A stretch of 64,000 bases of DNA, taken from the NCBI GenBank assembly GCA_026315105.1, contig CM048755.1, positions 214,012,333-214,076,332 of the forward strand, in the 5' to 3' direction. Shown here piece by piece: positions 1 through 9,889 of the stretch. The translations under genes and the position numbers were made by a program. The notes beneath the pieces are model-generated. The model was not told where the DNA came from and did no database searches. It saw only the letters and a program-made list of their open reading frames with translations. How positions within the stretch are numbered: position 1 is the stretch's first letter; every line of letters begins with the position of its first letter. The stretch is from Locusta migratoria. Its lineage: Eukaryota; Arthropoda; Insecta; Orthoptera; Acrididae.

Positions 1-1279
1 GCAGAGTTTTCTCTTTCCCTTCTCTCTTGCTTTAGTAAAATTTTTTTCTCTGACCTTCTCTTCTTCATGTACCTTCCGACCATTTCTGTCTCTAGATGTC
101 ACCGTATTAATGGGTGAACAAACACGCACGGAAAACATCGAGGTTCCCACTAACAAATACAGAAGTGACAGTAGAACTTCTGAATTGGTCACCACGCTTG
201 CGTAGGAGTAATGGGCCCAATTCTTTAACCTATCTACTGAGTTTGTTCGTAAGGTCACTACTGTCGTGTTCAAACATTTTATTGAGATAAAAAGATGTTT
301 AGCCAATGTCAGCACTATAAAATATTTTCGTCCTAATGTTTGCATTATACACTGTATTTTTATTTACACAGTGTATACTTCACAGCGATTTTTCTGTAGT
401 TTATTCATAAAACAGCTAAAATTAAAACTTAAATTAATCACGAACAATATATTCTACAAAATCTTCTTAAACATGCTGACAACGTTAAGACAGTCTCTCA
501 ACCAAGGTCGAAACGTGTCCATAAAAATATTTTTGTAAGAAAATGTATAATATTGTGCCTCCTGTTTTGTGTCGAGTAACTTGCTTGCAATAAAATGTAT
601 AATATCGCTTCTACTGTGTGTATCGATATGTGTACTTAACTCTGTGAAGTTTCATCTTTGGCAAAGATCATGTATTGCATAGCATTGTAACTCGCGCAGA
701 GAGAGAGCAGCACTTGTGGTTCAGCTCGCTTAGAGAGCGGTTGAGTTGTGTGTATGGCTCCGATGTAGAGCAGAGGCCGCTGTGCCAGCATGTCTATTTC
801 ATTGTATTTAGAATATATATTGTATTGTATGGTAACATCGCTGGAATGAAGGTAATTGCATTTGATGTCATTAGGAAGAAGTTGTATTATGCAGGTAATG
901 TAATGCTGATTATTAATAATAAGTAACAAAGTTGACCTTTCTTGCCTGTTTCATTTACGCAGTTAGAAGATTAACCTACTTCCTTCATTTGATAATTAGT
1001 TATTAGTGGATTTAAAGTGCAGTATTGATTTTGATAATATTGTTGAACAGATTTCGTTATTGGTGCCATAGTAAATGATAGTTAATTGACTATGATACTA
1101 AATTTCAATAATCAGAAACTGATCTGCATAAAATTCTCACAGTCAAACATTAAGAAAGTGGTTTGTGGTTTTTTAATATCTTTCTCGCAGTCCAAATTTT
1201 TTGGTATAGTCAGTGTCTGTTTCAAATGGTGACTTGCCACAGTTGTTTTGTGTTTAAAATATCCGTTGCGCACATAATC
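1..1279. other. Left flank, no gene seen
   Basis: AT-rich sequence with only short, unconvincing open frames. Part of it could belong to a longer 5' LTR of the retroelement that follows, because the repeat shared with the 3' side may be only the end of the LTR. No promoter, RNA gene or known repeat could be recognised with confidence. Confidence 0.4.
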
Positions 1280-1418
1280 AGTTTAATGCACTGTTTCTTA
1301 TTTAATAGTATATACATCAATATCAGGGCCATAATTAAACCAAATTTCTGTGTTAATGAACAATTTGTTGTCTGATTTAACGATAGGTTCAACATCCACA
1401 ACACACACACAGCTTTTA
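1280..1418 (+). repeat. 5' copy of 139-bp direct repeat, LTR-like
   Basis: This 139-bp segment recurs at 3958-4096 with a single substitution seen (TTTCTG here, TTGCTG there). It starts AGTTTAATGCACTG and ends CACACAGCTTTTA. Two bases downstream is TGGCGCC, the usual start of a retroviral-type primer binding site, so the segment is best read as the end of a 5' LTR. The 3' copy joins integrase sequence directly, so the real LTR may extend further left and have lost that part on the other side. Confidence 0.7.
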
Positions 1419-1420
1419 TC

Positions 1421-1438
1421 TGGCGCCCTTTCTGCCAG
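1421..1438 (+). other. Primer-binding-site-like sequence
   Basis: TGGCGCC followed by CTTTCTGCC lies 2 nt after the repeat. LTR retrotransposons and retroviruses that prime with tRNA-Lys-type tRNAs begin their primer site with TGGCGCC. Only the first seven bases are diagnostic here, and the primer tRNA has not been matched further. Confidence 0.6.
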
Positions 1439-1899
1439 GATAGTTGACAAACAGGATCGTGACGTAGTTAGATACGTAGCCTTATTTAAGTTAGTCTGTC
1501 TTTTCCACTAACCAACTTACCTTTTGGCTCTTAATTTAATTTTTGTAGCACCATCCTCTGTTATAGCAACAGTAGCATAGTAATTGTTTCTGTAGTTTGT
1601 TACTTACCATTCTTGATAGTGTGTAGCATTGTTTATTGTAGATTAATTGAATATACAAATAATTGCAATACTACTGAAAAAGTCTCATTTACATTGTCTG
1701 ATGTTTGTTGTGTCGAAAGTTCTAGTACCGCGGAACTCGTGTGATAATTAACGGTTCGCGTAATCTCGATTGTGACTGTATGTTGCACTAGCCCGATTCA
1801 GCCTATTATTCTCTCATAATTACCGTGTGTAATTTTCAAAAATTTGCAGTAGGTGAAAATAAATATTACTGGTCACTTTACTGCAAAATTCTGTCAACA
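1439..1899 (+). other. Untranslated leader of the LTR element
   Basis: Sequence between the primer-binding-like site and the gag start at 1900. It is AT-rich with no open frame of note, and the length suits a 5' leader of a Ty3/gypsy-like element. Confidence 0.45.
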
Positions 1900-3538
1900 A
1901 TGTCGAAGAATAGGAGAGCCCGCGCTGATGCTAAAACTGCTTTCCAAAATGAGACCTTGAATGATGCAAGGAGAGAAGAAGAATTTTTACAAGAGTCTTC
2001 TCACTGCACTAATACAAATACGACAGTAAATACCGTGTTCGAAAACGCGGAACAGATTAGTTCAGGAATTGACAATATGGATAATGATAAAGTACAGGAT
2101 TCGACAATACAGAATTCCGATTCTTGTAACGTGGTTGGGGAAAATAATTCATCGGTTCTCTGCTACAAAAAATACATGTTCGACAGTTATGGAAAACGAA
2201 TTACCAAATGACTTCATGCAGATGTTACTCTCACACCTCTCTAAGTTAAATGAGAATAGTCAATTACAATCTCAGGAATCTCAGAAATTAAGTGAAAAAC
2301 TTGAGAAACAATCTCAGGAATTAAATGAAAAACTTGAGAAACAAGGTGAAAAACTTGAGAAAATAGAACAGACGTGCGATTCGAGGTTTGTGAGTATTCA
2401 AAGTAGTTTTAATAAAATAAATGAGGACAACAATCGGTTCAGAGAACAACTGCTCAATACTTTCAAACCTGAATCTCGGCAAATAAGACAAGATATTCTC
2501 GACGAGATTAATCCGGTTATGGAAAGCCTTGCGTCACGAGTCGGAAACCTGGAAAGCCTTGCGTCACGAGTCGAAAATATAGAAACCACTGAACTCGCTC
2601 AATTGAAGCAGCAGAGTAATCTAGTTGATGAAAAGTTGCAGAACTTCCAGTCAGTCACGACTGAACACATCAATAAAATTAATAAACAGTTTGAGGATAT
2701 TACTGTTAAGATTACCCAAATCAGTGATAACACTGACAAAAGGTCTGATGCAACGCATCCTACCCCGTCTAATGAAACTAATGTATATCTCGCCCTTGAC
2801 CGTTGCAAACAAGGTCAAATGACCATTAATCAGCAATACAAGGCTGAGGTCAGGAAATTAGATGATCGCATGGCGCGAATAGAGAGGAAATTTGGCCACA
2901 CTTGTGGAAATCCATACGAAGACGTAGAAGAAAATTTGAACGAAAATGACAATGATGATTCGACTCAAGTAGGTCGCTTGGTACGTGAACGAAGTGTACC
3001 TCATAGTAACAACAATGAAGGCGCGATGCGTAGTTTACGCCCACTTACGCCGTACGGACGAAGGGAAGCGTTTGACTACAAGCATTTCCTGACTGTACGT
3101 AAATTCAAAATATTCAAAAACTCTCCGAACGACTTGCACCCTAAAGAGTGGTTGCAACAATTCGAATATTGTCTTCCCCCGAATTGGCCACTTGAGCACA
3201 GACTAGAATTTATATGTGGTTATCTGGAAGGCGAGCCACCAGAATGAGAGCTATTGCACAAGAGTGCCATAGCGAGCATCAGTTCCGACGCTCATTTCTA
3301 TCCGCATACTAGTCGGAAGCGGCACAAGATCGCGTTAAAAACAGTATTGCGACGTTCAAAACTTTTGAACGATCAAATTTCTCGAGCCCGGTGGAATATT
3401 TCCAACATTTAGTATATAAAAATCAATTTTTATCGGCACCTTACTACCCTGCTGAATTAATTAGAATTTGTTTGAACAAATTGCCTCTACACTTGCGTCA
3501 AATTGCCATTGCGGCACGATGCAAGAATGATATTGAAA
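1900..3538 (+). pseudogene. Gag-like protein of LTR retroelement, frameshifted
   Basis: The reading starts at an ATG (1900) giving MSKNRRARADAK, runs in one frame to about 2160, continues in a second frame to a stop at 3245-3247, and resumes in the first frame near 3310-3538. The middle part is strongly coiled-coil: repeats such as QLQSQESQKLSEKLEKQ and repeated SLASRV units between about 2230 and 2700. The last part (YKHFLTVRKFKIFKNSPND, then the capsid-like SSPVEYFQHLVYKNQFLSAP) resembles the capsid region of Ty3/gypsy Gag proteins. At least two frame changes are needed, so the gene is broken, although the first could be a programmed shift. It is followed without protease or reverse transcriptase by an integrase piece, so it comes from an internally deleted element. 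Family assignment is from memory. Confidence 0.65.
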
Positions 3539-3957
3539 CAAAGCCGCCGACCATATCGCATTCTGCTCCACGTTTTCCGATTATACCTTCAAAATTAAAG
3601 CAGTTAGCAGCCGTTGATCTTCCGAGAACTAACAATGGTTTCTCTTTTGTCTTCGTTGCTATTGAGCTCACATCAAAATTTGTATCTTTTGCTCCGCTCC
3701 GCCGTGCCACGGCGAAGACAGTAACTAACGCCTTTGTCAGAAATTTCCTAAAAGATGTTGGCCATATAGATAAAGTCATCTGCGATAATGGACCTCAATT
3801 CCGTTCTCATGATTGGGCACGGATGTTGCGGCGCAGAAACATCAAACCCGTGTTCATATCACTCTATCATGCTGCCTCTAACCCTTGTGAACGGGTGATG
3901 AAAGAGCTTGGAAAACTTTGTAGGCAGTATTGCTACCGACGACACAACACATGGGAT
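3539..3957 (+). pseudogene. Integrase core remnant fused to gag
   Basis: In the same frame as the end of gag, the sequence switches to a retroviral-type integrase catalytic core. VDLPRTNNGFSFVFVAIE carries the first catalytic Asp, VICDNGPQF the second Asp, and SNPCERVMKELGKL the catalytic Glu, with spacing normal for a DDE integrase of the Ty3/gypsy group. The zinc-binding N-terminus and all of nucleocapsid, protease, RT and RNase H are absent, so a deletion of several kilobases joined gag to integrase near 3540. The core is cut at 3958, where the second 139-bp repeat starts. No autonomous activity is expected. The open frame through the join is unusual for old deletion junk. Confidence 0.75.
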
Positions 3958-4096
3958 AGTTTAATGCACTGTTTCTTATTTAATAGTATATACATCAATA
4001 TCAGGGCCATAATTAAACCAAATTGCTGTGTTAATGAACAATTTGTTGTCTGATTTAACGATAGGTTCAACATCCACAACACACACACAGCTTTTA
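3958..4096 (+). repeat. 3' copy of 139-bp direct repeat, LTR-like
   Basis: Second copy of the repeat at 1280-1418, about 99% identical. It follows the integrase fragment directly, with no polypurine tract before it, which suggests the 5' part of this LTR was lost in a deletion. The sequence after it (AGGTATATGG) has no obvious matching duplication before the first copy. Confidence 0.7.
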
Positions 4097-4211
4097 AGGT
4101 ATATGGTGCAGTGACAGCAGACTAGCGAAGACAAAGCGAAGACAAGTGAAGTAAAGTAAAGTCGTAAGGCGCCTGAATGGCTCGGAAATTCCGAAAGTTT
4201 GCTTCAACAGC
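4097..4211. other. Spacer, nothing recognised
   Basis: Short stretch with an AAGTAAAG/AAGCGAAG-rich portion. No feature seen. Confidence 0.3.
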
Positions 4212-4223
4212 GTAATTAGAAAT

Positions 4224-4424
4224 ATTAAGGACTTCAACACTTTGCGTTTCTGTTCCACTATATTTATTGATTATGAACCGGCTTAGTATCAAGTTACCTG
4301 ATGATGGTGTAAGAAGCCGAAAGCCGTTTCATAACAAATAAATAAATATTGTAGAACAAACAAGAAGTGTTGAAGTTTTAATATATCTGTGTTCCTCCAA
4401 GTACTGACGGAATATTCTGTAAAT
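4224..4424 (+). mobile_element. Palindromic element P0 with ribozyme-like core
   Basis: Flanked by a 12-bp duplication GTAATTAGAAAT (4212-4223 and 4425-4436). Inverted arms lie at about 4224-4282 and 4314-4383 (ACTTCAACACTT at one end, AAGTGTTGAAGT at the other), followed by a 40-nt tail unrelated to the arms. Between the arms 4298-4322 reads CTGATGA, then a GG..GCC hairpin, then GAAA, close to a hammerhead ribozyme core. It has the same plan as the elements at 17996, 35136, 41267 and 63545. It could be a Penelope-like non-autonomous copy or a MITE. The long duplication argues against a classical MITE. Confidence 0.6.
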
Positions 4425-4436
4425 GTAATTAGAAAT

Positions 4437-4589
4437 GTTTTATCTATCCTCCTCGCCATCAGGCCTCTTTCCTTCGTGAAGAATGAGTGTTGTGTGGGAA
4501 AGTGTATCTGCTAACTGCAAGTGACTGTAATTGTGTGTGTAATTTTATGTCACGCACGTGGTGGAGATAATGTGAGAAGGGAGAGGGTG
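4437..4589. other. Spacer, nothing recognised
   Basis: Unique-looking sequence between the palindromic element and the 5S-derived SINE. No feature seen. Confidence 0.3.
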
Positions 4590-4945
4590 AAACGCGATGC
4601 CGGCACATAGCCTCCTCCTCTCGAAGAGCAGCAAGGGGGACGCCGCCAAGCTTAACGTCCACTTACGGCGGACGGATCACCATCAACAGTGCCACTTGCT
4701 CTCACTTCACCAGAAACTAAGGGGAAGTCTTGAATTTAATCCAAGACAATGGCCTCGAGACTGGAGATCAGGGGCTTTACGCCACCACCCCTCCCGTTCC
4801 TTCAGCCTTAAAGGCAAAGGGGAGAACTGTCAACAGCTCGCAGCATGCTCGGACGGACACCTGTCGAAACAGTGCTCACGCCCAATAGTGTTCAACTGTG
4901 GTGACCGACGGGAACTGGTGAACCCACCTGGGTACGGTGGTTGAC
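4590..4945 (-). mobile_element. 5S-rRNA-derived SINE, family 1
   Basis: Read on the minus strand, 4945-4829 resembles a whole 5S rRNA gene. It begins GTCAACCACCGTACCCAGG, contains the region matching the internal control region (CCAGTTCCCGTCGGTCACC), and ends near GTTGAC at about 117 nt, the size of 5S. A non-5S body of about 240 bp follows to roughly 4590. This is the layout of SINE3-type elements, whose Pol III promoter is borrowed from 5S rRNA. It differs strongly in body sequence from the second copy at 18692-19021. The left limit is uncertain. Confidence 0.65.
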
Positions 4946-5165
4946 GTTGGCACAACGAACTCCCGTTCTGGAGGACGGGGGCTCAAATCCGCGCCCGGCC
5001 ATTTAAATTTAGGTTTTCCGTGTTTCGACTACATTGATTCAGGCCAATGACCTGACGATTCCTTTCAAAGACACGAACGATTGTCTTTACAATCCCGGAA
5101 TATATTCTAAAATTGTACTACGTTTGTAATGATGCCGATGTCGACGGAACTTTAAACCCTAATAT
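4946..5165 (+). mobile_element. tRNA-derived SINE, family F3, 5' truncated
   Basis: Begins inside a tRNA-like head (GTTGGCACAACGAACTCCCG) with a degenerate B box GGGGCTCAAATCC. The body follows with GGCCATTTAAATTTAGGTTT and ends GATGTCGACGG. The same family is at 54515-54720. The head of this family normally starts GCGAGGTGGCGCAGTGG, so the first 20-30 nt are missing where it abuts the 5S-derived SINE. Confidence 0.65.
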
Positions 5166-5718
5166 TCTTTCCTTTTTCTATTTCATGACTTGAAACCTAT
5201 CAATTTAAAGTTAAGAATGTCGCCAAGCCAAGTCTTAATTGTACTGTCTAATGGTTGTTCTACAAAGAACGTGAATGAGTAATCGATGTGAGAAGAAGAG
5301 TAGTGACGAACCACGTCATAATCATCATAATCGATAACACAGGTCGACATGGATTCTGGGGTTTGGAAAGTAAGTGGTGTTCTTTACTAAATTTGCACCC
5401 CTGAATATGAAAATCATATCAGTTTTTTTCCATCACCCCCAGTTTTTTCTGCACAGCTACCCCCCTCCCCTCCAAACCTACCATTGGCTGCGAAATCTAT
5501 GTTATGCAGTGTCCGCAACTACAGAAATGTGGCAACACTGCAACTTTTGTGTGAAGGTGAGGCAGAGGGGGCTAATGAGCTTGGAGCTGATGTTCCATTA
5601 TCGCCACAGAAATCAGTGAGTGAGTGCTTCAGCTACAAGAAGGTGCTTTCGCGCTTTGTTGTGAGTGGTGGTATTTCACTGAAGGTGTGTTAAAAAGTCA
5701 GGAAGGCAGTGTGTGAAT
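5166..5718. other. Possible 5' part of the next pseudogene; otherwise nothing
   Basis: Holds ATGGATTCTGGG at 5349 followed by GGAAAGTAAGTGG, which looks like a short first exon with a splice donor. No more can be claimed. The AT-rich remainder has no clear feature. Confidence 0.3.
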
Positions 5719-6960
5719 AGCCCAGATACATTTTGTTATATCTGTGGAAATTATGTGATATGTGCAAGATGTCGACAAATAACAAAATTTGTGCAGAAGT
5801 CATATTTTGCATATTTCGGCATGAAGCTCGGCGATCAGGACAAGTCATTTGCTCCACACATTGTGTGCCATACATGTGTGGAGCAGTTAAGGAAATGGAG
5901 TGAAGGTAAAATCAAGTGCTTGAACTTCGCAATTCCTATGGTATGGCGTGAACAGAAGAATCATGTTGATGACCTACTTCTGTATGACGAATGTAACTGG
6001 ATACAACAGAAGAAACATGAAAAACATATCGTATCCAAACTTAGATTCGGCAATTAGACCTGTTCCTCATGGCCCAGGGCTACCAATCCCCTCTCCACCA
6101 ACATCAGTGGATTCTCTTGAATTCTCTGAACCAGATATAAGTCAAGAAAGCAGTGAATCCGACTATTCTGAGTGTGGTACCGATAGTAGCCCAAAACCTC
6201 TTACTCAAACAGAACTTGGCAATTTGGTGAAAGACTTAGGACTCTCAAAAGATGCAGCACAACTACTGGGATCACGTCTCAGTGAAAATAACTTACTTGC
6301 GCATGGTACATCATATTCATTGTACAGAAATCATGATAAAGATTTCAGGGATTTTTTTGTTGAAGGTGGTTTAATGGTGTTCTGCAAAGACATCGCCGGA
6401 TTAATGAAAATGGGAGCTCAGAAGTATGAGAGTAAGGAATGGAGATTGTTTATAGATTCTTCAAAGCGAAGTTTGAAAGCAGTGTTGCCACATATGGGAA
6501 ATGACCTAGGATCAATTCCAATTGCGTATTCAGTACATTTAAAAGAGACTTACAATACCATGAAAATACTTCTACAAAATGTGAAGTACGAAGAACACCA
6601 GTGGCTTGTGTGTGGTGACTTTAAAGTGATTGGCATTCTTCTTGGTCAGCAAGCAGGGTACACTAAGATGCCTTGCTATATGTGTGAATGGGACAGTAGA
6701 GCTTATCATGAGCATTGGAGTAGGAGAGAGTGGCCTAAGAGGCAAAATCTGACAGTGGGATCAAAGAACATAGTGAATGAACATTTGGTTAATCCAGATC
6801 ATATTTTATTGCCTCCACTGCACATCAAATTAGGACATCAAGGTCGTTGGGGAATAAACATGATGGCTGACTACTGTTAGTGCATAATACGTGAAGGAGA
6901 AGTGACACACAAGAGGGAGGATATCAAGCGTTCATTCACGGGCAAACGAAAACGGAAGTA
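5719..6960 (+). pseudogene. Uncharacterised multi-copy arthropod protein, broken
   Basis: The translation matches a protein family that I remember as very numerous in arthropod and cnidarian genomes, function unknown and probably mobile-element derived. It opens with a zinc-binding-like region (DTFCYICGNYVI then IVCHTCVEQL), then PMVWREQKNHVDD. A one-base frame change near 5976 leads to YFCMTNVTGYNRRNMK. The central part has LFIDSSKRSLKAVL, VCGDFKVIGILLGQQ and PCYMCEWDSRAYHEHW. After LPPLHIKLG the text jumps to QGRWGINMMADYC, which in intact relatives comes some 80-90 residues later, and the Trp after DYC is a TAG stop. Damage is therefore a frameshift, an internal deletion and a nonsense mutation. 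No start ATG is visible at the N-terminus. A GGTAAGTG donor-like site follows at 6973. Confidence 0.65.
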
Positions 6961-7275
6961 ATACCTCTACCTGGTAAGTGCCCACCATAATATTTGCTTC
7001 TTATAATTCATATGCCTTTCTTCCAATTCTTTTTTAACCACTTTACTGTTCCATTTCATTTCCATTGTCCCGTAATTATTTTCCAATTTCGTTGGGTACA
7101 GAGACAATGGTGAATATGTTGATGATAGTGGTGGTGCAAAAACCTGACGTGCTACAGAGCTACAGAGAAACAGGCTGCAGATTTGTGATCAGCAGGGTCA
7201 ATTTAGTCAGAAATTCATATTTTCATGCAAACCCCAGACAAAAAGTCAAAATTTGTCGACCTGTGTAATTGACTA
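6961..7275. other. Spacer before mariner, nothing recognised
   Basis: AT-rich sequence with no supported gene. It could be the residual 3' part of the element that carried the preceding pseudogene. Confidence 0.3.
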
Positions 7276-8591
7276 GGGTCGTCCGCAGAGTAAGTTCCGT
7301 TTCTGTTTGTATGCGCGGCGGCGCTACGAATAACAGTTCCGAGTATGCGCGGCATTTACTCTGACTCAAGGAGAAGACATGTACGCCATTATCAGATCGG
7401 TGCTGCCGACGTGTGCTTTGTAGTGCTCCTTTATAATGTCAGCCGTAATTGAAAATGCCGCTGCGTGTGAATTCCGATCAGTGATTCGTTTTCTAAATGC
7501 AAAGAACGTTAAATGAAAGGAAATTCATCAGCAAATTTGAGAGATTTACGAACAAAATACTATGAGTGATTCAATGGTTAGAAGATGGGTCAGACTATTC
7601 AATGAAGCACGTGATCAAGTACACGATGAAGAATGGCCTGGACTCCCGTCTCTGGTTTCTGATGAACTGGTTCACACAATTGGAGAGAAGATTGAGCACA
7701 ACTGTAAGTTTGCACTTAGTGCACTTGCTATGGAAGTTACACAAATCTCACGATGAATAATTCACTAAATTGTTACTGGAAAACTGAAATTTCTAAAACT
7801 TTGCTCACGGTGAGTACCCAACAGCACAAAAAACAGCGGATGGCCAATGGACTTCATTTTTTGACACGTTACAATGAAGAAGGCCATGGTTTTCTTTCTC
7901 GACTAGTCACGGGGGATGAAACTTGGGTATCATACGCCTCCCTGAAAAAAAAACAACGGCAATCAATGCAATGGAGACTCATTTTATCCCAAATGAATGT
8001 TAAGCCTAAGCAAACCTTGGCACCTCGAAAAGTCATGTGCACGGTTTATGGCATAGAAAAGGCATTTTGCTGATTTATTTCTTACCATGAGACCAAACAA
8101 TCAATGCACATAGTTACTGCGAGACTATTAAGAAATTGCGCTGCGCAGTACAGAACACCCGCTGAGGATTACTGTCAAAAGGTGTTTTTTTCACGAGAAT
8201 TCCCGACCTCACACGGCGAATGTGACCAGGAAAGCTCTTACGGGAATTTCACTGGGACGTGTTTGATCATCCTCAGTACAGCCCGGACCTCCTTCCTAAC
8301 GACTTTCATCTCTTCTTGTATCTAAATCTGTCCTTGATAGTCAACACTCCAACGATGATGACAAGCTGAAAGAACATGTTACCACATGGGTGAATACACG
8401 GGTGGCAACCTTCTATGAAGAAGGCATACGAAAACTTGTGCCACGGTGTAAGAAGCGCCTACATTATTCGGAAGCTATGCCGAAAAGTAGTTTAACAGTT
8501 GTAGAATTTTGTACAATAAATATTTTTTTTCTGTATCTGTATACGTTTGTTTGATATAACTAAATGGAACTTACTTTGTGGACATACCTCG
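7276..8591 (+). mobile_element. Near full-length mariner element, inactive
   Basis: The total length of 1316 bp is that of an intact mariner. Terminal inverted repeats are visible: GTCCGCAGAGTAAGTTCC at the left (7281) and the complement of GGAACTTACTTTGTGGAC at the right (8566-8583). The right end is flanked by TA, and TA precedes the left end. The repeats have diverged by several bases. The element encloses one transposase pseudogene in the same orientation. Confidence 0.85.
7436..8490 (+). pseudogene. mariner transposase (D,D34D), broken
   Basis: Starts at ATG 7436 with MSAVIENAAACEFRSVIRF and NAKNV, then meets a stop near 7513. Next come the helix-turn-helix part MSDSMVRRWVRLFNEARDQV, the linker ending EVTQISR, and the first catalytic motif VTGDETWVSY near 7905. 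The second motif, normally HDNARPHTA, reads HENSRPHTA near 8193, so the second catalytic Asp is Glu. The third is intact in outline (QYSPDLLPNDFHLF). The C-terminus FYEEGIRKLVPRC is recognisable. At least two stops and several frame changes separate these pieces. Transposase of this family cuts and joins DNA at TA sites. This copy cannot. Confidence 0.85.
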
Positions 8592-8593
8592 TA

Positions 8594-9016
8594 TTTTGTG
8601 AAGCGGAAGCGGCATTTCTGATGCAGTGGCAACACCACATAAAACCTTCTTGATGATATTATCTTGTAGTTTGATCGCAGGGCATCTCAGATATATGTAA
8701 CAGACATTAATTACCGTAGAGATTCCTTTGATAGCAGCTCGTTCTGAATATCACTATTATGCTATGAGAAGCATTACTTTACCGTTGTGGATAAACTGTC
8801 CTTTCATTCAGATTTTTTCTTTTTTTATTTCTTAGCCTACTACACTATGTGATCTAAAGTATCAAGTATTCTGAAACCCCTCAAAGCATACGTATTTCAT
8901 ATTATTCATATTAGGTGCATTGTGTTGCCACCTACTGACAAGTACTCCATATCAGCGACCTTAATCGTCTTTAGACGTCGTGAGAGAGTAGACTGGGGCG
9001 CTCCACATAACTCACG
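8594..9016. other. No gene; probable non-coding part of a Tc1-like element
   Basis: No open frame or repeat border was identified. From about 8920 the sequence probably belongs to the Tc1-like element whose transposase start follows. Confidence 0.3.
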
Positions 9017-9150
9017 GACTTCGAACGTGTTCAGGTGATTCGATGTCACTTATGTCAGACGTCTGTACCCGAGATTACCACACTCCTAAATATCCGTAGT
9101 TCCACTGTGTCTGATGTGATGGTGAAGTGGAAACGTGTAGGGTCGCGTAC
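9017..9150 (+). pseudogene. Tc1-like transposase, N-terminal fragment
   Basis: Uninterrupted frame DFERVQVIRCHLC, then VPEITTLLNIRSSTVSDVM and VKWKRVG. This is the helix-turn-helix DNA-binding start of a Tc1-like transposase, with the (S/P)TVSDV recognition helix. The reading stops being Tc1-like at about 9150, where LINE 5' sequence begins, so the catalytic part is lost. Confidence 0.6.
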
Positions 9151-9386
9151 AGTACCGAGTCTATTTAGCCGCCGGCCGATACGCAGCAGACGCCGCCTTC
9201 ATATTTCGTAAGTGAAACCGGCTTCTGATTAGAAGCGACATATAGTATTTTGATTTTTGTCTGCGCGTTTTCGTTTCATTTGTAAATTTCGTACATATTA
9301 GATTCAAATTCGCGTTTTAAGAAACAATGTAGTATTCCTTTCAGTGCATCGCGAGACTAGTTTTTGTTTTCTCGGCACTGTAATCA

Positions 9387-9871
9387 TGAATACGGATTGC
9401 TATGTGCAGATGCAGTCTGAGTTGGTAACACTTCGCCACCAGCTCCAAGCTGTGTTAACCTCGGTTGCACAGCTGGAGGCTGCGATCGAGAGGCGTCGTT
9501 GTTGTTGGCCGGTCGTGGGGACCGAACGGACTCCCGTCGTGTCCACCGATCGGCCTGCGGCAGCGGCATGACCTGACACTGCCAGTAATGATGCAGACAC
9601 CGTACCAATAGTTGCGTGGGAGGTCGCTCTAGTGCGTGGCAGGCGGCGCAAGACATTCCGGGGGACCGATCGTGAGGCTTCCCCGGTTCGTCTTGCGAAC
9701 GGGTTTGAGGCGCTATCTGTTCAGGACAATGTTCCTGAGCCGGATGGTGTCTCTCATACTGAAGCCACAGCACAGTCCCCAAGATCCGGGCTTTCACAGA
9801 GGGTGGGTTTGCTTGTAGTTGGGATCACCAACGTTATGCGGGTTAAAGGGTCGGTCACAAGAGAAATATAG
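9387..9871 (+). pseudogene. LINE ORF1-like protein, interrupted by a stop
   Basis: Starts MNTDCYVQMQSELVTLRHQL, a short coiled-coil-like heptad stretch, then an Arg/Pro-rich segment with a TGA stop at 9569-9571. A second piece (about 9632-9871, another frame) reads RGRRRKTFRGTDREASP. The position upstream of the endonuclease and the basic, low-complexity composition suit a LINE ORF1 (an RNA-binding chaperone in related elements). No zinc knuckle was seen, and the assignment rests mainly on position. Confidence 0.4.
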
Positions 9872-9889
9872 ATGTAAGAACTATCGGTA

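Noticed and set aside
1280..4096. Intact endogenous retrovirus
   Set aside because: Protease, RT, RNase H and any envelope are absent and gag is frameshifted. It is only a deletion derivative.
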